From Trichomonas tenax (lineage: Eukaryota > Parabasalia > Trichomonadida > Trichomonadidae): a DNA stretch of 64,000 bases. Of the stretch, positions 37,640 to 48,213 are shown piece after piece (position 1 is the stretch's first letter; each line of letters opens with the position of its first letter). Position numbers and translations under genes: made by a program. The stretch is taken from contig JALKBU010000052.1 of the NCBI GenBank assembly GCA_023091735.1, positions 43,989 to 107,988 on the forward strand, read 5' to 3'. Under the pieces are notes generated by a model. The model was given only the letters and a program-made list of their open reading frames with translations. It did no database searches and was not told the origin of the DNA.

Positions 37640-39019
37640 CTAAGGGAGCGTTTGGCCCTTTTTTCCCTGACTATACTTTTCAAGTAATTCTACTAAGAAT
37701 TCCATCATTGGCACACGCATAACTGACTCTGGGATCTCTGATCCATGGTCTAGAAGCTCTTTAGCACAGTCATATCGGCCGTAATAACACGCATAGAAGA
37801 GAGGAACATTGTTGAAACTATTTCGTGAATTAACGTCTGCTCCTTTTTGAATGAGGTATTTAACTACATCAATGATGCCTCCGTGACATGCAATGTGAAT
37901 TGGAGGAAAGTCTTTGCCCGTTTCGTTCTTATTAACATCGAGTTTTTCTTCTTCAACAAGATATTTAACAATCTGAATTCCTCCTGACATGCAAGCGCCG
38001 TGTAATGGACCAAATCCATAGCTAACAGTGGCCTCGTGACCATATTCAATGAGTGCACGGAAAACAGGATAATATCCTCTTTCTGCAGCAATAGAGATTG
38101 ACTCTGCATGAAGGAATTCACCGAGTTTGCTTTTCTCACCATTTTTGATTGCGAAAATTGCAGCAGTTGTATTTAATGATTGGATTGCATCATTGAGCTC
38201 GAATGTTCCTGACCTTTGACAGTTCCTTATCAGCCATGAAGCAACATCATTTCTATGGTATTTGATTGCTGTTGATAAAGTATCTTTGAAAGTTCTTCCG
38301 TTTTGTCTCGCGATGTGAATTATTTCGAAATTTCCACCAGAGACAGCAAATTTAGATACTTCTGGTGGCACAACGTTGTCTGTGTTCATTAGAATGTATT
38401 TGAAGCACTCCAATGATCCATAAAATGCAGCAGCAGATAATAATGATATTTCGTTAGTTTCTCTGTAGCCATCGTATACCAATGGCTTGCACTTCATATA
38501 CAAAGAAAAATCAGGATCAATCGTGTAATTGTGTAATGATTCAACATCATCTTTCCTTAATATTGATAATATGGAATTTTCTGGGTATACATTCATCAGG
38601 GTGGACAATTTAAGCGATTTCTTGAATGGAGGCCTCTTAAATGTTCCAACATATGTTTTAAAATCAATAGATTCGTATGGAACATTAAATTCTATCTGGT
38701 CTTGCGATATAAGTCCTTTTCGATAGAGTAGGTCTGCCAAATAGACATTTTCGAGTGTAATTGGGATAATCGATAAATTATTTCCTGTTTCTTTTGATAA
38801 AGTCGACCAAATTTCGACAATTTTTGCATGGCTCTTCGGCCTTATACTTGACAAGTAAAGTAAAAGTCTGAAAACTGATTCAGTATCATTTTTGAGATTC
38901 TCGAGAACAAAAGAAGTGATTTCTTCAGTTGAATGATTATCAATATCCGATAAAAGCGACTCTAGCATTACATAATTCGATAGAACATCAGGAATTTCAA
39001 CTTCAGTAAAATCAAACAT
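37640..39019 (-). CDS. DUF3447/ankyrin-repeat protein
   Basis: 459 residues. The N-terminal ~190 residues are the helical region typical of trichomonad ankyrin proteins (short acidic start, SLLSDID, repeated FKYI-type helices, SILRKDDVESL). Ankyrin repeats follow to about 440: ISLLSAAAFYGSLECFKYIL, KFAVSGGNFEIIHI, GPLHGACMSGGIQIVKYLVEE, PPIHIACHGGIIDVVKYLIQKGADVNSRN, and VPLFYACYYGRYDCAKELL. The DUF3447 plus ankyrin arrangement is one of the most expanded families in trichomonad genomes. Ankyrin repeats bind proteins; the partner is unknown. No signal peptide or membrane helix. The frame is intact. Confidence 0.9.
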   Translation of the reverse strand: MFDFTEVEIPDVLSNYVMLESLLSDIDNHSTEEITSFVLENLKNDTESVFRLLLYLSSIRPKSHAKIVEIWSTLSKETGNNLSIIPITLENVYLADLLYRKGLISQDQIEFNVPYESIDFKTYVGTFKRPPFKKSLKLSTLMNVYPENSILSILRKDDVESLHNYTIDPDFSLYMKCKPLVYDGYRETNEISLLSAAAFYGSLECFKYILMNTDNVVPPEVSKFAVSGGNFEIIHIARQNGRTFKDTLSTAIKYHRNDVASWLIRNCQRSGTFELNDAIQSLNTTAAIFAIKNGEKSKLGEFLHAESISIAAERGYYPVFRALIEYGHEATVSYGFGPLHGACMSGGIQIVKYLVEEEKLDVNKNETGKDFPPIHIACHGGIIDVVKYLIQKGADVNSRNSFNNVPLFYACYYGRYDCAKELLDHGSEIPESVMRVPMMEFLVELLEKYSQGKKGQTLP

Positions 39020-39934
39020 TCGATCAATAATAACAATGACGAAAAGAATTATATTTTTAGATACTATCCCTCATTAGCTCCGAGTTCATGTAGTTTTGGA
39101 ATGAACAATAATATAGTGGTCAAAAAATAGAATCGCACTTTTGTGAGGAATTTTCGTTTTAAAAAACACTACAATAAGCATATATTTACTAACTAACATA
39201 GAAAAATAAAAGATTCAAAGAATAATATTAAATTATTCATTGTAATATACGAAAATTCTTGAGTATTCCGGCTTTAATGGTGTGCCCGTGCAAACTAGGA
39301 AATAATCTAAGCCTAAATGATAAAAAATAAATATTGAAGCTTCGATTATATGGTTTTAAGTAGGAGAAGATGGAGCTTGAGGAGGCACAACTAAATTTAT
39401 GATATATCAAGCTAGTTGGGTATAATAAATATTGATTTGGATAATAAATACCAATTATTTGGGTGCTTTGTCGAGAAAAACTAAGCAAAATCGCCACTGT
39501 TGAGTTCTTAGTTATGTTTGAACTGGTAAAAGCAGCTTTTACAACATGATGGCCTCAAATCAGCAGATGAATGAGGCCATCATGAAAGAGTAAACGGTCT
39601 CGTTTGTCATGTAAAATGGCTATTTGGCAAGTAAATTTTGTAAAATATTTTATTTTTCAGAGAATGCCAGAAAATATTCGTACAAATCGAATTAATGATA
39701 TAGCAATGCATATTGCTTAAAATAAAGTCAAGTCCATTATTTATTTTCGTGAAATACTGCTAAACTTCATTTACGTCATTATCACCTCAGGCAGTTCAAA
39801 AGCAATCAAAGTTCGCCAAGATTTCAAAGATGTCCCTCTCCTTCTTTTTTCTTCTTCTCCTCCCTTTTTCCTTTCCTTCCTTTGCTTAAAAATTTTATTG
39901 TTTACAAGAACCTTATAGAACTTAATTGAAGGGT
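39020..39934. other. Gene-free spacer
   Basis: About 0.9 kb without a supportable gene. TGTCATGTAAAA (39605) and TGGCAAGTAAAT (39625) are two copies of the recurrent motif in tandem with no gene start nearby, possibly left from a lost gene. Confidence 0.45.
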
Positions 39935-40233
39935 GTGTCCCTTACATGTCAGAAGTGTCCAAACGTCATTTTTATGTGTCCTAGCTTTACAAAACCCTGC
40001 AATTTTCTGGAGAAAACTCCTATTTTTGGTCATTTTTTGATATTATTTTGAACAAATTTGAGATCGAATTTTAGTGGATATATGTGATCTGTATGTATTA
40101 TATTGATGAATGGCTGATTTATTTTTGACTTTTTTTAGACTTTTCGGATCAGATTTCACAAAAAACGAAAAAACTAAAAAAACTGAATGCTTGGACACAT
40201 AACTTTTACTTTAGGACACTTCTACGAGGACAC
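39935..40233. mobile_element. ~300 bp inverted-repeat element with GTGTCC triplets
   Basis: GTGTCC occurs at 39935, 39955 and 39976, and its complement GGACAC at 40193, 40214 and 40228. The intervening bases are also partly mirrored (AGAAGTGTCC against GGACACTTCT, and TTATGTGTCC against GGACACATAA), giving ~50 bp imperfect terminal inverted repeats. The interior has no open frame. This looks like a MITE or a solo non-autonomous element. Confidence 0.6.
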
Positions 40234-40956
40234 ATGCAGATACGTAATTTCATTGAAAAATGTTATTGATGAAAATTTAGATTTTTTATGACAAGTTTTG
40301 GTTAATGAAAGTTATTCTATAAACATCCTGCAACATTAAAAGTATTGCCTATATGTTTCAATATGAATACAGAATTATATGAAAAAGAATCAAGGAGATA
40401 TATCGCTATTTTATAAAAAATAATGAATCGATGGTAAAAATGAAAATCATAGGATTTGTCATATAAGACATCTGCTATAATGTAGATTGGCAACAATTAA
40501 AGACAAAAATAAGACTATATTTTTTTTGAAAATGTTTTTCTTTCGTAAAATCCATTTTTAATCGAAACCTTCAATATGATTACATATGTATGATGATAAA
40601 AAGCTCCAAAGCGATAATTTTTGTTAAAAAATTTTCGAAAATAGCTGTAAATAATATATAGAATATAATAAGCCTATAATATTTTTCATCACTATTCAAA
40701 AAATAAAGTATTCAAAAATTTTTGAAAGTGTTATACTCTGTAACATATTTCATGTATTATTTCCCAAAGTACGTTTTCTACTTTTTCAAAATTATTTGTA
40801 AAGCTCACGATCGTATTTTTGAGACCACTATATTTTTGAAAAACTTAGCATACAAATTAAATCACTCCAAGAATAATATCCAAAAATACAAAAATCTCGA
40901 TAAACATTTTACAAACATGTCAAAACCTCCGACAAAACCGCAAAAATGTGACAAAA
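40234..40956. other. Spacer leading to the gene at 40957
   Basis: AT-rich. Near its right end TTTACAAACATGTCAAAA (40907-40924) and GCAAAAATGTGACA (40940-40953) combine both candidate promoter motifs just ahead of the start codon. Confidence 0.45.
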
Positions 40957-41442
40957 ATGCCTGCTCCAGTAATGAGCGATCTTTTCATGTGCATTTGCTT
41001 TATTGCAAGTGTCTCAAAGTACGATGCACACAATGCATTAGAATGGGCGGTCCAAGAAGGCCACATTCAAGAAGATGGTTTTATTAAAACTAATCCAAAG
41101 CAATTTTCATACGAATTAGCAAAACAATTCAACACTGAGATAAATACAGATCTTTCCTATAAGAAGCGCGACAATCATTACGTTGTTGTCGATAAGCAAG
41201 GAAAAATATTATTCGATCCAACGAAGAGATTCAATGAACCAAATTCAGCATTCTACGAGAAGAAACCAGAATATAAATGCCGCCTATGGAAGCATCCAAT
41301 CTACATGAAAGAACGTTATTGCGCAAAATTTATTCGTACTGATGAGCAAGTTGCAGAAAACTCTAAGCCTCATAATTACGAATGCACAAACTGGAAGCTC
41401 ATTAATGACAAACCAGTTTGCCAAACTTTCAAAGCTCTTTAA
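40957..41442 (+). CDS. Small, possibly secreted protein of unknown family
   Basis: 161 residues from ATG 40957; the ATG at 40972 would shorten it by five. The first ~20 residues (MSDLFMCICFIASVSKYDAH) are hydrophobic enough for a weak signal peptide. The body shows ALEWAVQEGHI, QFSYELAKQFN, then NHYVVVDKQGKILFDPTKRF. This order (helix with a Cys/Asn, then a His-containing strand HYVVVDxxGxIxFDP) is reminiscent of papain-like peptidase or amidase domains, but the catalytic Cys is not identifiable. Four cysteines in the last ~50 residues (CRLW, YCAKF, YECTNW, VCQTF) suggest disulfides. Family unassigned. Confidence 0.6.
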   Translation: MPAPVMSDLFMCICFIASVSKYDAHNALEWAVQEGHIQEDGFIKTNPKQFSYELAKQFNTEINTDLSYKKRDNHYVVVDKQGKILFDPTKRFNEPNSAFYEKKPEYKCRLWKHPIYMKERYCAKFIRTDEQVAENSKPHNYECTNWKLINDKPVCQTFKAL

Positions 41443-41552
41443 TCAAATATGTTTCAAAGCATTTTACTGTTATTCAAAACTACATTAATTTTCTTTCAGT
41501 AAACATATTTAAAATCTTTAGTACATACAAATAAGCTTTTAGACAAACAAAT

Positions 41553-42635
41553 TTAATTTGAATTTTGAGAATTGACAGAATTCAATAATAAATCAGTAGG
41601 GATTATCTCATCCATATTAATTTCGTTTTTGAGAGTTGCTGCAAGCATGTTCATCTGATATTTAGCAATTTTTCTAATATTTGGCGAATCATTCTCTGTC
41701 ACAGCTTTTTTGACGTGATTTGACATATTGGAAACATTGTTAATTACTTCATCGAAATGATACATGTGAACAATTTGTTGATTCACGCCAAATGGCTTGA
41801 TCATGTCTTTAACAGCTGTTTTTTCAAACTTTGAATCTCCAGACTTAACTAGATGCGTGTAAATCATCGGAAAGATTGATGAATCCGGACAGAATGAGAA
41901 AACCATTGTTAATAAGTCTTCAAAATATTCGTGCTGTGTTGGATTAACGCAAAACAGCTTGAAATAGATCTCAATGATTTCTCCGATCTTAGATTCGGCC
42001 GGAATCATATTCTTTGGAATTTCATTTTTGATAATATCAATAATTTCTTTGTACGCTGCCTTCTTTATATATGAATTAGATGGGTCCAAATATGGCGCCA
42101 ACATCAAATTGATCGATTTCATTGAAGCAAGAATGTCAGCAAAAAGGTATTTTTCATCAAGAAGTTCACCAAGAACTGTTCCGTCACTCTCTTTGCATCC
42201 ATTTCGAAACGCGTAATAGATTCGTGATAGTGTAAATCCTGTATTCATAATCACATCTTTCTTCGAATGATAATGCAATAACAAATTGAATAATTGCTTC
42301 ATATCGTTCATTTCAACATGGGTAATCTTCTTTTGTGGGTTCATGAACAACAAATTTTGAGCAGTCGATTCATAAAATGAATCTTTCATTTCTTTCGATG
42401 GTTGGGATAATTTTAATTGGACGAAATGACTGTAGTATTCTCTCTGCTCGCGAAGAACCGATAGCCATTCATCTTGATTTAAAATATCTTTGGACGAATT
42501 CGGGAAAATCATAAGGAAGAATCTCCAAACTATAGACTTTATCGTGGAGTTAGGAAAAGATCTGTAAAAGCTACTGGCGATGAGCGACTTTTTATAAGCA
42601 ATTGCTAAAGGGAAAAATCGCTCAAAATGTTCCAT
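41553..42635 (-). CDS. Divergent TBC (Rab-GAP)-like protein
   Basis: 360 residues. Residues about 26-75 look like the start of a TBC domain (RSFPNSTIKSIVWRFFLMIFP..., WLSVLREQREYYSHF), the RxxxWxxxLG region of TBC1D5-type proteins. Later helices (LFADILASMKSINLMLAPYLDP, EYFEDLLTMVFSFCP) fit the all-helical fold. The catalytic IxxDxxRT arginine finger and YCQGMN glutamine finger are not found, so GAP activity is doubtful. A scaffold or a different helical family is the alternative. TTTGACATGTAAA (as read on its strand) sits about 50-60 nt before the start. Confidence 0.55.
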   Translation of the reverse strand: MEHFERFFPLAIAYKKSLIASSFYRSFPNSTIKSIVWRFFLMIFPNSSKDILNQDEWLSVLREQREYYSHFVQLKLSQPSKEMKDSFYESTAQNLLFMNPQKKITHVEMNDMKQLFNLLLHYHSKKDVIMNTGFTLSRIYYAFRNGCKESDGTVLGELLDEKYLFADILASMKSINLMLAPYLDPSNSYIKKAAYKEIIDIIKNEIPKNMIPAESKIGEIIEIYFKLFCVNPTQHEYFEDLLTMVFSFCPDSSIFPMIYTHLVKSGDSKFEKTAVKDMIKPFGVNQQIVHMYHFDEVINNVSNMSNHVKKAVTENDSPNIRKIAKYQMNMLAATLKNEINMDEIIPTDLLLNSVNSQNSN

Positions 42636-42683
42636 AATTTTATCTTAATTATTTTACAAATATTTTATTTGACAAATAATCAT

Positions 42684-42696
42684 TTTACATGTCAAA
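42684..42696 (-). promoter_or_regulatory. TTTGACATGTAAA motif upstream of the TBC-like gene
   Basis: Perfect minus-strand copy, 49-61 nt before the start at 42635. Confidence 0.5.
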
Positions 42697-43076
42697 ATAT
42701 TTCAAGTGCTCCAATAGTCTGTTTAATTGAGGAATATGCTTCAGCTCCCATTCTCATGTGTTTTGGAGCCAATAAAATTCGATTTTATGTGGATACTTAA
42801 TATAGTTCTATTGGGAAGAGTCGTAAAAAAAAATGAATTAATCGTTTTCACTAACTCAAAAATTTCTATGAGGTATTCAAGCTTGTCACATTGTTAAAAA
42901 GCTAAACGTTCAAAATTGTCGAGAAATATTTTTCTGACCAATCAGTTTTGCTTGACATATAATACGTACAACATGTTGAGAACTATAGTATCATAAAATA
43001 TATTAAAAATAATACTAAACTAATATTTATCAGAAAATTTTATAATGAGTTCAAAATTAAAAATGTATATGTAATA

Positions 43077-43148
43077 GGGTGAATGGTATAATGGTTAGTA
43101 TTGTTGATTGTGGCTCAATAGATCCGTGTTCGATTCACGGTTCACCCA
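43077..43148 (+). tRNA. tRNA-His (anticodon GTG)
   Basis: A 72-nt cloverleaf. Acceptor GGGTGAA pairs with TTCACCC. The anticodon stem GTTGA/TCAAT (one G-T pair) holds loop TTGTGGC with anticodon GTG. The T stem CCGTG/CACGG holds loop TTCGATT. The discriminator is A. No intron; a T-run follows within ~10 nt. Confidence 0.93.
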
Positions 43149-43284
43149 AATTTTTCCTTTTTACAAAATTCTTGACATGGCAAAAATTTAAAACCTTGAC
43201 ATCAATTTTATTTCGGATTTAGAAAATATCAAAACAGTAGATTTGAAATTTGAATTTCAAAAGATTTTTTTTTTCATTTTTTCG

Positions 43285-44436
43285 ATGGATTATAAAAATA
43301 GTGATTCATCGCTAAATGAGGGCCTTTTGGGCAAAGTTTTCACTGTCGACACTGCAGCAGAGAGGGAACTTAAGAAGGCCAACCTGTATTACATTCTCAA
43401 ATTCCTTGTCGCGGCCATTTTTTGTTTCATCTTCTACAATACAGGGTCTACATGGATCGGAAAGATCATTAAGACATACTACAAGTCAGCCATTGACATA
43501 AACATCTCTTTGGTCGCAAGAACGACACTTGCTCTCGCTCTCTGGTTCGTATTTCATTCGATTATTTGCGTTTACAATCCAAATCTCACCGACTCTTGGC
43601 AGTTCATCTTCCACACATCGTTCTTGTGGGCGCACACACTTATTTTCATCGCTATGTGGGTTGGATGCTGGTTCATTCCAGATGGCCTTTTCAACTTCTA
43701 TTTGAGCGCCGCAAAGTTCATTTCCTTCTTCTACCTGCTTATTCAGATCTTCTTCCTCATGGAATGTTTCCATAGCTTGAATGATAAATTCTATGATGAG
43801 AATAACGTCAAATGCATCGCTTCTCTCACAGCTGTGTTCTCTATTGCAGCTATAACAGGATTCGGACTTGAGTATTACTTCTTTTGCCTCAAAGGATGCG
43901 AACTCGAAACAGGCATTGTCACTACAAACTTAATTTTGTGCATTATCATTTTCCTCGCTTCGATGTTCATCGAGCGCGGTTCTATTTTCACAGCTTCACT
44001 CGTCAGCTGCTATGTTGCTTATCTCACTGCTGCTGGATGCATGTGCCACGCTGGCTCATGCACAAGAATCAACCAAACAGCTGCAAACGTTACATTCAGA
44101 GTTCTTTCTTCACTTTTCACCCTCGCGTGGATGACATATTCCGCTTTCTCCGCTACACTCTCTTTCGACGCTTGCTCATGCGGCGAGGAGGACAATGACA
44201 AGCCGAAGTTCTCACTCTCCTTCTTCCACGGAATTTACGCTTTCGCTGCTGTCTATCTTACAATGATTGTCACATCATGGGCAACAACAGGATCTGCCAC
44301 AGAAACAGTTGCTTGGACAACAGATAAAGGAAAGATCTCAAGATGGGTCAACTTCTCAGCAGCTTGGGTCACAATCGGTTTGTATATTTTGATCCTCATA
44401 ATGCCATACCTCTGCCCAGACCGTGAGTTCGATTAA
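43285..44436 (+). CDS. Serinc family membrane protein
   Basis: 383 residues from the first ATG. About ten hydrophobic helices fill residues 35-380. Family blocks: TAAERELKKANLYYILKFL, VARTTLALALWFVFHSIICVY, WQFIFHTSFLWAHTLIFIAMWVGCWFIPDGLFNFY, FFHGIYAFAAVYLTMIVTSWAT and WVNFSAAWVTIGLYILILIMPYLCP. Serinc/TMS proteins are multi-pass membrane proteins proposed to add serine to membrane lipids or scramble phospholipids. The usual ~45 extra residues in the animal loop are missing but the core is complete. Codon usage is GC-leaning (CTC, TTC), suggesting good expression. Confidence 0.92.
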   Translation: MDYKNSDSSLNEGLLGKVFTVDTAAERELKKANLYYILKFLVAAIFCFIFYNTGSTWIGKIIKTYYKSAIDINISLVARTTLALALWFVFHSIICVYNPNLTDSWQFIFHTSFLWAHTLIFIAMWVGCWFIPDGLFNFYLSAAKFISFFYLLIQIFFLMECFHSLNDKFYDENNVKCIASLTAVFSIAAITGFGLEYYFFCLKGCELETGIVTTNLILCIIIFLASMFIERGSIFTASLVSCYVAYLTAAGCMCHAGSCTRINQTAANVTFRVLSSLFTLAWMTYSAFSATLSFDACSCGEEDNDKPKFSLSFFHGIYAFAAVYLTMIVTSWATTGSATETVAWTTDKGKISRWVNFSAAWVTIGLYILILIMPYLCPDREFD

Positions 44437-45718
44437 TTATTGTGTTAAAATTCGCAACTTTTTAAAACTTTTTTCCATTATTAATAGACAACACATAAGT
44501 CATTTTGTAACATCAAAAACATAGAAATGATAATGAAATCAAAATGATAATTCATAACCGAAGATAAAGCATTCTTTGTACAATATATAGGCAAAGTGAC
44601 AAATGATAATGAAATCAACTGAATTATTGCGAGAGTCTATTGAATATCATAACGTTGATGATTCAAATAAATCGATTGTTTCAAAAGATAAAATGTGAAA
44701 TATCGAATGTTGTTTTCATGGCAATGAGGATCGAATTTAAATGTTTTGAAAGGTTAGAGTTATATTTTTAAAATAATGAAGTGAATCATGAAGTCTGAAT
44801 ATATTGAATCAAATGATTTATTGACAATTTATTCAAATTATGATCTCAAAAAATATTCATTCAAATAAATCATGCTTCATCTTTCACTTTCCATCCACAG
44901 ATGATCTAATGGTACCATTAGTTGCTCTACATCACAGAGATCTGGGAATTGTATTATAAAACTCCTTCTCCGTCAACTTCAACTTTTGTTCCTTGTTCTT
45001 ATCCTGACAAAGTTTTCATTTATTCATCAAACTTCGACACACATTAGAGATTCCTGTTGAAATTGATGCAAGGCCAAATCTAGAGTTCCTTCATTCAGGT
45101 AGCAACTTTTATCGATGCTCATCTAAAGAGATGACAGGAGCTGTAGGAATGTATATGACATTAAAGCAGTTGTATAAAGGAAATTCTGCATTCATGAGTG
45201 CAAAACCGATGGAAAGGGTCATTTCACATTCACTCGGATAAAACAGAATTCATCTGATCTAAATATGCTTAACGAGGACAATATATAACAATAGAGCTGT
45301 TGAAAAAGGAGCTTCAACAGTTTCTCCTTTAAATTGAAACAAAAGTATAAACGACTGCAACACAGCGAATTTGGTTTCCATTATGTATTTAGAGTCATAT
45401 GAAGACTTTAAAAGTTATTACTGCGGTTATATAGAAAACAATGCAACAAAAAATATTTGCATTTATTCATTATACGTCAAATTGACAGCAAAATGACAAA
45501 GTTAATTTGCCAAAATCTTGACATAAAAAATAATTGAAACAAATATCAACTTCAGGTATCGACTAAAGTTGATCTAAGATGATAACAGATTTTGGGATTT
45601 CATTAGAGTTAACTTTTGGTAAAATTAAATTATGATTTTTGGGTAAACTTGAAACTTCAATGATTTGCTTATGAATCTTAATATTGAAAAAAGGGAACAA
45701 TTGGTTATTTTGCCAGTT
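44437..45718. other. Long spacer with a short coding relic
   Basis: AT-rich with the direct repeat AAATGATAATGAAATCAA at about 44525 and 44603. One frame around 45035-45240 reads coding-like (IPVEIDARPNLEFLHSGSN, then MYMTLKQLYKGNSAF) but has no start, ends in TAA and matches no family I know. It may be a gene remnant. Confidence 0.35.
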
Positions 45719-46357
45719 TTATATGATGTAAATAAGAACCAAGAGGTACTTGTTTATGTGGTAGTGCTGGCAAATGCAGATTGTGATAACTTTGTAATCA
45801 GGTGAATGATAAAATTGGCCTTTGAAATCGATTGCTAATAAACTGATAAAATAGTGACCGCATGAATCAGCTCCTGTTAAAACAAACTTAACTGACTTGC
45901 AGAAGTATCCTTTAGTTAAGTTAAACAGTTTTTTTGTCATTCATGTTGCAGTAACTATATAATCCTTCAGAGTTTGGACAAAGAGTTTTATCGTTCACGC
46001 GATTATCAATCGTGATATATGACGAATCTTCCATGCATTCGACTTTCCAGTTACGCATACTGTCATCATCGTTGGATGGAGACATGAAACTGTATACAGT
46101 GATAAATAATATTGAATTTACAAAGGTGAATAATATGTAAGATCCAATACCTGCTTTAGATACCCATCAGTTCTTATGTTCTATGGTTTCTATTATTTTG
46201 TCATAAGGAAGCATATTCGCATACTCATAACTTGCTCTAACAGAAATCTGCAAATAGTCACGAATGGGGAAGGATCTTTTGAACGCATTGTAGAATACAC
46301 CATACATAGAGTACTTATCTGTTGATGTGGATTCAATTACCACAAAGAATGGTTAAA
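45719..46357 (-). pseudogene. Decayed single-TM protein, unknown
   Basis: On the minus strand a coding-like frame starts near 46357 (FVVIESTSTDKYSMYGVFYNAF) and meets a TGA after IIETIEHKN. It continues with a hydrophobic helix (IGSYILFTFVNSILFITVY) and a Cys-containing domain (WKVECMEDSSYITIDN, TLCPNSEGLYSYCNM). Near 45940 the frame shifts, and FNLTKGYFCKSVKFVLTGAD...FISLLAIDFKGQFYHSPDY runs to the stop at 45719. One TM helix with a cysteine-rich extracellular-looking region suggests a surface protein. At least one stop and one frameshift. Confidence 0.55.
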
Positions 46358-46662
46358 TATTGATATTCAAAATTTGGAAAATGAAAATTGCCATGTAAAA
46401 TGAATTTTATATGTCAGAAATATTTCTTCATCACCTTTTCTAACATAAAGAATATATACAATCCTTTGAAAAAGAAAAATATAATAGCTTAACAAAAAGA
46501 AATTTAACAGTAATAGAAAATGACTATAACATGATAAATTGTGAAAATTCGAGATTTTCATTTTCATTTTGAGAACAAAAAATTGAAGAAAATAATGGCT
46601 AAGATGATTTTTGACTTATATTTGAAAAAATAATTATAATAAAACATATTTCAAAAAAAAAA

Positions 46663-46734
46663 TGCCCCAAGCCAGAATCGAACTGGCCTTCCATCCGTGT
46701 AAAGGATGTGTTCTAACCGATATACTATTGAGGC
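46663..46734 (-). tRNA. tRNA-Val (anticodon TAC)
   Basis: On the minus strand the acceptor GCCTCAA pairs with TTGGGGC. The anticodon stem CATCC/GGATG holds loop TTTACAC, giving anticodon TAC. The T stem GCCAG/CTGGC holds loop TTCGATT. Discriminator A. A run of ten or more T residues follows directly (plus-strand A-run 46653-46662), as expected for polymerase III termination. Confidence 0.93.
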
Positions 46735-47071
46735 TTCACAATTTTTTATCTCTCGCAGCCTATAACAAGAAACACTAATTTTGAAAGAAAGACAGAAATA
46801 GTTGAAATATTTCATCAGAAGTCAAAACAACCAAAACCAATCTCTACTTCACGTTACAAACCCATATCTCCAATATTTATTTCTCATGATGATCAAATTA
46901 ATTTTCATGATATTTTTACCCATTTTAGACATAACACTGATTTTTCACTGATTTTCTATTCTTCTTTAATAACAATGTCTATATCCATCTTTACAACGTT
47001 AACGGGCCGCTTTTCTATTTTTTTTTTTTGAGTGTTGAGCGGAGACATTCAATTTCATTTATTATAAAAAA
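46735..47071. other. Spacer upstream of the FAD synthase gene
   Basis: No gene seen. A run of ten T residues near 47020-47030 lies 40 nt before the start codon. Confidence 0.45.
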
Positions 47072-47755
47072 ATGAGTGCCATTGGTCATTTAATGTTCCC
47101 ACGTGGTGCAAAGTTCTCTCCTTCACTCAATGGAAAGATTGCTGTCGCCTCTAAAGTGATGAAGCTCGCTTATGCTGATTACGGACCTGAAATTGGTTTA
47201 TGTTTCAACGGCGGTAAAGATTCAACAGTCGTGTTAGATTTGGTACGAAGATTCCACGAATCCGCAAAAATTTCGACTCCTGTTCGTCCATTCTTTATTC
47301 AAGAAGAACACGATTTTCCAGAAATAAAGGAATTCGTCAAACAGACGGAGGAGAGGATCGGATTCAAGATAAGGAAGGTGAAATCTAATACTTTGAAGAA
47401 TGCAATCGAAAAAATTGTCGAGGATTACGGCATCGGTTCATTTTTCTTGGGACAGAGGAAAACAGATCCAAATTGTTCATTGATTAAGGAGTTTGCAATC
47501 ACTTCTGATGATTGGGTCCATGCAATGCGTATTTTCCCGATCTTAAATTGGACATACAAAGATATTTGGGAGTATATCGATACACTCGATATTCCTGTCT
47601 GTTCACTGTATTCGAGGGGATATACATCGATCGGAAATTCAAAGAACACAGTTCCAAATCCAAGACTTTTCAATCCAAGCACAAAAACATACGGACACGC
47701 AAGAGATCTCCACAATCCATTTGATGAGAGACTTAGCCGTATCGATATTCAGTAA
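47072..47755 (+). CDS. FAD1: FAD synthase (FMN adenylyltransferase, PAPS-reductase-like fold)
   Basis: 227 residues. FAD synthase transfers AMP from ATP to FMN. Visible are the PP-loop-type LCFNGGKDSTVVLDL (44-58), FFIQEEHDFPEI, the substrate motif LGQRKTDP (126-133), and WTYKDIWEYIDTLDIPVCSLYSRGYTSIG split over 160-188, a hallmark of the eukaryotic Fad1 branch. The C-terminus RLFNP...YGHARDL matches. Yeast Fad1 and the C-terminal half of human FLAD1 are the counterparts; the molybdopterin-binding half of FLAD1 is absent, as in yeast. The complete, short version suggests a soluble cytosolic enzyme. Confidence 0.92.
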   Translation: MSAIGHLMFPRGAKFSPSLNGKIAVASKVMKLAYADYGPEIGLCFNGGKDSTVVLDLVRRFHESAKISTPVRPFFIQEEHDFPEIKEFVKQTEERIGFKIRKVKSNTLKNAIEKIVEDYGIGSFFLGQRKTDPNCSLIKEFAITSDDWVHAMRIFPILNWTYKDIWEYIDTLDIPVCSLYSRGYTSIGNSKNTVPNPRLFNPSTKTYGHARDLHNPFDERLSRIDIQ

Positions 47756-48062
47756 TTGAATATCTATGCGTCCATTAAGTCAAATAATGATACAATCATA
47801 TTCGCGATTTCATTGTGTGTCTTATACTTTATAGAATTTCAAAATAGTTTCTGTTAGGTTCTAATTTTTTAATATTTTGTTCTGATTTTATCAAATAAAA
47901 GAAAGACTATTACGTTTGCAAATGTTTTATTGCAATCAAAGCATTATAACACAAACCTCTTCATTTCAAAATGCATGTTATTTAAAAATATGCCAAATAA
48001 ATTCATTTTATATGGCAAAATCGATATTTTGTTATGTAAATATTATTTTTTTGAATTATTTC

Positions 48063-48112
48063 TGTCATGTAAAGAACATCATTAGATTTCTTGATGATTT
48101 TTGCCATGTAAA
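48063..48112 (+). promoter_or_regulatory. TGTCATGTAAAG and TGCCATGTAAAG upstream of the gene at 48214
   Basis: Two same-direction copies at 48063 and 48102, with further degenerate ones (GACATATAACG, GCCTTGTAAAC) between 48125 and 48175. All lie 40-150 nt before the start codon. Confidence 0.45.
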
Positions 48113-48213
48113 GTTTTTCTATCAAATTTTGACATATAACGTTCAATTTTGAGAGTACAGTGCCTTGTAAACAAATTTTATTTGACAGATACTAAGAAAT
48201 ATGACATAACTAA

